Source: an uncultured Clostridia bacterium
Lineage (GTDB): Bacteria; Bacillota; Clostridia; Christensenellales; Aristaeellaceae
Direction of reading: 5' to 3'
Length of the DNA: 7,305 nt
Assembly: GCA_946626395.1 (NCBI GenBank)
Contig: CAMOUF010000124.1
Location: forward strand, 1-7,305
In this document: one piece after another, positions 4,309 to 7,305 of the stretch
Layout of the letters: every line of letters starts with the position of its first letter
Position numbering within the stretch: position 1 is the stretch's first letter
Made by a program: the position numbers and the translations under genes
Notes under the pieces: model-generated
What the model was told of the DNA's origin: nothing
The model's input: the letters and a program-made list of their open reading frames with translations, nothing else
Database searches by the model: none

Positions 4309-7305
4309 AGGGTAATTCTGAGGGCGCCGATCTTATCGTCGTACTGAACGGACGCCCCTTCCACATAGGCGGCGATGGCGTTCACCTCCATCACCAGCAC
4401 CCCTTCCTTCGTCACATAGGGCTGGCCGTCCATCAGGTTTTCTTTTCCGTCCACCAGCAAATGGGTCACGCCCACCTGGGCCTCCACCCGATGGCCCCCG
4501 GAAAGGAGCCACAGCCGCCCTTCCTCAGGGACCCAGGCCCAGTCCATCCGGTCAGGGGCCATGCTTTTTATTCGTTCCAGAATGCACAGCACATTGCCCC
4601 AGATGCTGCCGTTTTTGTTCATCGCCCGGACGCCCCGGAAATCCGGCTCCTGGCCGTTGACCATGATCTTGCAGTAGTTTTCCGTTTCCGGCACATACTT
4701 TCTCTGGTCCAGGGCCGCCACGGAAGGAATGAAATCCTGCTCATGGCCCGGTATATCCTGGGGAAAAACTGGCGCGCGAAGGAGCGCCGCCGAGGATAAA
4801 GGCCGCTGACCCGCAGCCGTCATCCTGATTTCCGTTTCCGCCATCGGGATGCCCGCCGCTTTCGCGGTCAAAACCAGCTTGCCCGGGGCGCTGCCCGCCC
4901 GGAGCATCACCCGGTTTTTCCCGCACTCCGCAAACACGAAGGATCGATGGATCACATTGTCGTGCCGTCCGTTTCCCTCAAATCTGCCGCTGTTGTAGCC
5001 GCCCAGGAAAACGGCGTTTCCGGACAGGGAAAAATCGATCCGCGCATCGCACAGGGGCAAGACCATGCCTTTCGCGTCCACGACCTCCACATCCACATAG
5101 GCGATATCCGCGCCGTCCGCCCGCAGGCCCCCCGGGGCGGTGTGGGACGTCAGGCGCAGGGCCGCGGCGGGGCCGGCTGTTTCGATCCTGTCCCGGGCCA
5201 GCTCCCGCCCGTCCAGGCCGAAGCCCACGGCCTCCACAGCCCCGGCCTTTGTAATATCCACTCCGGGGAAGGAGAAGGCAAAGGTACCGTCCGGCTTGTC
5301 ACATTCCCCCATGGGTTTCCCGTTCACCAGCAGCTTCACTTTGGCGATGGGATAACTGGCGATCACATAAACGGTTTTATGCAGGGGGTCGCGCTGGATT
5401 CTCTTTCCTGTTCCTTCCCAATACTGCCCGTTGAACCGCTTTTCCTCATACCAATAGGTGTCTTCCTTTAGGGGCGGATAATTCCAATGGCCCAGAATTT
5501 TCAGGGCGGGAGAAGCGCTGTGCAGCACCCGGAACACATCGAAATTCTGTTTCTTCACCCGGATGGCGTCCACCCGCCCGCTCATGCGCCCGTTTTCCGA
5601 AAAGGACTGGCGGCCATGCTGGGCCGAATCCGTCCAGCACAGGGCGGCGCAGGCACTGTAATAGTTTTTCCCGGAGCCGCCGCCCATGCGGTCGTGGAAA
5701 AACTCGCTGTATCCCCGGGCAGCGGCCAGGGCCAGATCCTCGCTGGTGAGATCATAGAAATCCAGACCCTTCTGCTTTTTGCCGCCCTTGCCCAGATAGC
5801 GGTTTTTATAGTCAAAGTCCGGCGGGGTGAAATCGTCCCATACCCGGCGGGGCGCTTCCTCCCGCAGGTATTCTGTTTCCGTGATGGGGCCGTGCAGCGA
5901 AGTAAACCGGGCGGCATGGCGGTTGAGCATGGTGCCCACATATTCGCTCTCCCCCACGGTGTCCTCCGTGTTCAGGGTGCGGCAGCCCATCCAGCGCCCG
6001 CCATGGGGGTCCAGGGCCTGCTTGAGCAGGCGCATTTCCCGCATATGCCCGGCGGAAATGGCATTGTTTCCCGCCTCCCAGAACAGAATGGCGGGGTGAT
6101 TGCGATAAGCCAAAATGACGTCCCGCATCAGCTCCACCCGCTGGTCCCACTGCCTGCCAAAGACTTCTTTTTCTTTGTCTCCCGCAGGCTGGGTGCAGGT
6201 CACGCCGCACCGGTCAAAGGCGCGCACGTCCGCCGGGCTGCCCGCCACATGCATGAAGCGGATATGATTGGCGTTGCTTTCCCGAATCCAAAGGGCATCC
6301 TGGTCATGGAGCCATTGTGGAACGATGCCGCTGGCCGCCCATTCATTGGTAGCCCGCTGGGCGTAGCCCCGCAGGAACACGGGATGGCCGTTCAGCAGCA
6401 CCCCTTGCTCCGGGTCATAGGCCGTCTGCCGGAAGCCGGTGAGGATTTCTTCCTCATCCATTTTCTGCCCGTCGGCATACAGGCTGATCTTCACCGTATA
6501 CAGGGCGGGACAGGCAGGCTCCCAGAACTGTAAGCCCGATACCCGTCCCCGGCAGGACAGGGTTTGCGTATGGTAAGACTGGTAATCCGTGGGCGCTGCT
6601 TCCTCCTCCGGGGTCGGGAAAAAGCGTTTGGTTTCCCCGTCGAAACGGTAAGCGTCCCGGGGCACCAGGGTCAGGCAGGGCGCTTCCTGAGGGGCGGGAG
6701 AAAGGGTTTCTTCCAGGGAGGAAAAAGAAGCGATTCCTCTCCCCTGGGCATCTGCGATTTCCACCTGAACGGAAACGGACGCGGACTGCCTGGACACATT
6801 CTTCGCTTCCGCTTCCACGCAGATATCCGCCGCCCCGGCAGCCAGATCAAAGTTTTCCGCCCACACATAGGAGCCATGGGTGCGCAGGTTGGCGTAGAGG
6901 GGCAAGGTCAGGTAAATATTCTTTTTGAGGTGCAGCCTCACCGGTTGGGAAAGCCCGCCCATGGTGGGGTTAAAATCATTGCAGTTCCATTCAAAGCCCA
7001 CCCCTGCCGCGGTATCCGGCACCTCCTCGTCCTGGGCCTGGAGGAAGCTCCCCGGCGTTGCCAGGGGATGATTGGGCGTTTCCGCAATGCAGAAGGGAAT
7101 ATTGCGGGTGGCGGTATTGTCCGTGGCAATGGCGATCACATTTTTCCCATCGGGACGCAGGAAAGGCGTCAGGTCGAACCCGAAAAGGCCCACCCCATTT
7201 TCGTGATATCCCGCCAGGCTGCCGTTGACATACACATAGCAGGTCTGCCTGACCCCCTCAAAGGACAATAGGGCCTGCATGCTTCTCTGTTCTCCCTGCA
7301 GGCAG
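4302..7305 (-). CDS. Glycoside hydrolase family 2 protein, 5'-truncated by window edge, with C-terminal copper-amine-oxidase-like domain
   Basis: Probably hydrolyses a beta-glycosidic bond; the substrate cannot be told. Residues are numbered from the Met codon at 7280, but the frame stays open to the window edge and that Met already lies inside the sugar-binding jelly roll (FEGV, YVNG, FDLTPFL, residues 7-41). About 100 N-terminal residues, and any signal peptide, are therefore missing. Order: jelly roll to about 120; Ig-like domain about 125-290; TIM barrel about 290-590 (LLNGHPVFLRG at 295, RNHP at 393, DSAQHGR at 551, SGRVDAIR at 567); Ig-like domains about 600-810, the first resembling DUF4982; and a copper-amine-oxidase-like region about 868-992 with two VNG/VDG-type halves. 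The usual GNE acid/base motif reads GNN (residues 404-406), with Glu402 just before it. E468 and E470 in ITETEY are nucleophile candidates. Stop is TGA at 4302-4304. The GH2 call is firm; retained activity is uncertain. Confidence 0.93.
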   Translation of the reverse strand, partial: CLQGEQRSMQALLSFEGVRQTCYVYVNGSLAGYHENGVGLFGFDLTPFLRPDGKNVIAIATDNTATRNIPFCIAETPNHPLATPGSFLQAQDEEVPDTAAGVGFEWNCNDFNPTMGGLSQPVRLHLKKNIYLTLPLYANLRTHGSYVWAENFDLAAGAADICVEAEAKNVSRQSASVSVQVEIADAQGRGIASFSSLEETLSPAPQEAPCLTLVPRDAYRFDGETKRFFPTPEEEAAPTDYQSYHTQTLSCRGRVSGLQFWEPACPALYTVKISLYADGQKMDEEEILTGFRQTAYDPEQGVLLNGHPVFLRGYAQRATNEWAASGIVPQWLHDQDALWIRESNANHIRFMHVAGSPADVRAFDRCGVTCTQPAGDKEKEVFGRQWDQRVELMRDVILAYRNHPAILFWEAGNNAISAGHMREMRLLKQALDPHGGRWMGCRTLNTEDTVGESEYVGTMLNRHAARFTSLHGPITETEYLREEAPRRVWDDFTPPDFDYKNRYLGKGGKKQKGLDFYDLTSEDLALAAARGYSEFFHDRMGGGSGKNYYSACAALCWTDSAQHGRQSFSENGRMSGRVDAIRVKKQNFDVFRVLHSASPALKILGHWNYPPLKEDTYWYEEKRFNGQYWEGTGKRIQRDPLHKTVYVIASYPIAKVKLLVNGKPMGECDKPDGTFAFSFPGVDITKAGAVEAVGFGLDGRELARDRIETAGPAAALRLTSHTAPGGLRADGADIAYVDVEVVDAKGMVLPLCDARIDFSLSGNAVFLGGYNSGRFEGNGRHDNVIHRSFVFAECGKNRVMLRAGSAPGKLVLTAKAAGIPMAETEIRMTAAGQRPLSSAALLRAPVFPQDIPGHEQDFIPSVAALDQRKYVPETENYCKIMVNGQEPDFRGVRAMNKNGSIWGNVLCILERIKSMAPDRMDWAWVPEEGRLWLLSGGHRVEAQVGVTHLLVDGKENLMDGQPYVTKEGVLVMEVNAIAAYVEGASVQYDDKIGALRITLE
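4305..4679 (-). other. Copper-amine-oxidase-like (stalk-type) domain at the C-terminus of the GH2 protein
   Basis: Residues about 868-992 of the GH2 protein read as two halves of the kind seen in Cu_amine_oxidN1-type domains. The first starts with KIMVNGQEPDF and contains a Trp-rich strand (MDWAWVPEEGRLWLL). The second has LLVDGKENLMDGQPYV, then VLVMEVNAIAAYV and a closing strand near ALRITLE. In Bacillota this domain is usually found on secreted or cell-surface proteins and is not itself catalytic. Its presence hints that the GH2 is exported, but the missing N-terminus prevents a check. The assignment is by pattern, not by search. Confidence 0.6.

Noticed and set aside
5487..6533. Plus-strand open frame of 348 codons
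   Set aside because: It lies antisense to the GH2 catalytic domain, has no recognisable domain, and is explained by the GC-rich codon use of the real gene.
7278..7280. Met codon as the true start of the GH2 protein
   Set aside because: The frame is open upstream to the window edge, there is no well-placed SD, and this Met already lies in the middle of the sugar-binding jelly roll, so a normal GH2 needs about 100 more residues.

Overview
The window holds three genes, all on the minus strand and read right to left: (1) the 3' part of a large, divergent glycoside hydrolase family 2 (GH2) enzyme, whose frame runs off the right edge; (2) a secreted protein of about 1062 residues built from four tandem ~220-residue repeats, then a bacterial Ig-like stretch and a BspA-type leucine-rich repeat; (3) a NodB-type polysaccharide deacetylase without a signal peptide. 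Nothing convincing is coded on the plus strand; its long open frames mirror the minus-strand genes.

The organism is most likely a Bacillota (Clostridia) species, perhaps from a gut or rumen community. The evidence is AAGGAGG-type ribosome binding sites, a consensus housekeeping-type promoter, a cre-like operator of the kind bound by CcpA and related LacI-family proteins, a copper-amine-oxidase-like domain at the C-terminus of the GH2, and a BspA-type LRR on a secreted protein. The genus cannot be told from the sequence.

Layout by region. Bases 4302-7305: GH2 fragment (N-terminus missing) with the sugar-binding end, Ig-like domain, TIM barrel, further Ig-like domains and a C-terminal stalk-like domain. 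Its TIM barrel has Asn where the canonical GH2 acid/base Glu is expected. Bases 4202-4301: a compact control region with a stem-loop over the GH2 stop codon, a perfect TTGACA-17-TATAAT promoter, a 13/14 match to the cre consensus just downstream of the predicted transcription start, and a strong SD. Bases 1013-4201: the secreted repeat protein. Bases 933-1012: an 80-base gap with no clear terminator or promoter, so genes 2 and 3 are probably cotranscribed. Bases 126-932: the deacetylase. Bases 1-125: non-coding, with two different 7-bp tandem repeat arrays.

The combination suggests a small carbohydrate-use locus: a GH2 hydrolase, a secreted multi-domain protein that may bind glycan or another surface, and a deacetylase that could remove acyl groups from a saccharide. 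The repeat protein and deacetylase appear to have their own sugar-responsive promoter, separate from the GH2. The substrate is unknown, and functional cooperation is inferred only from proximity.
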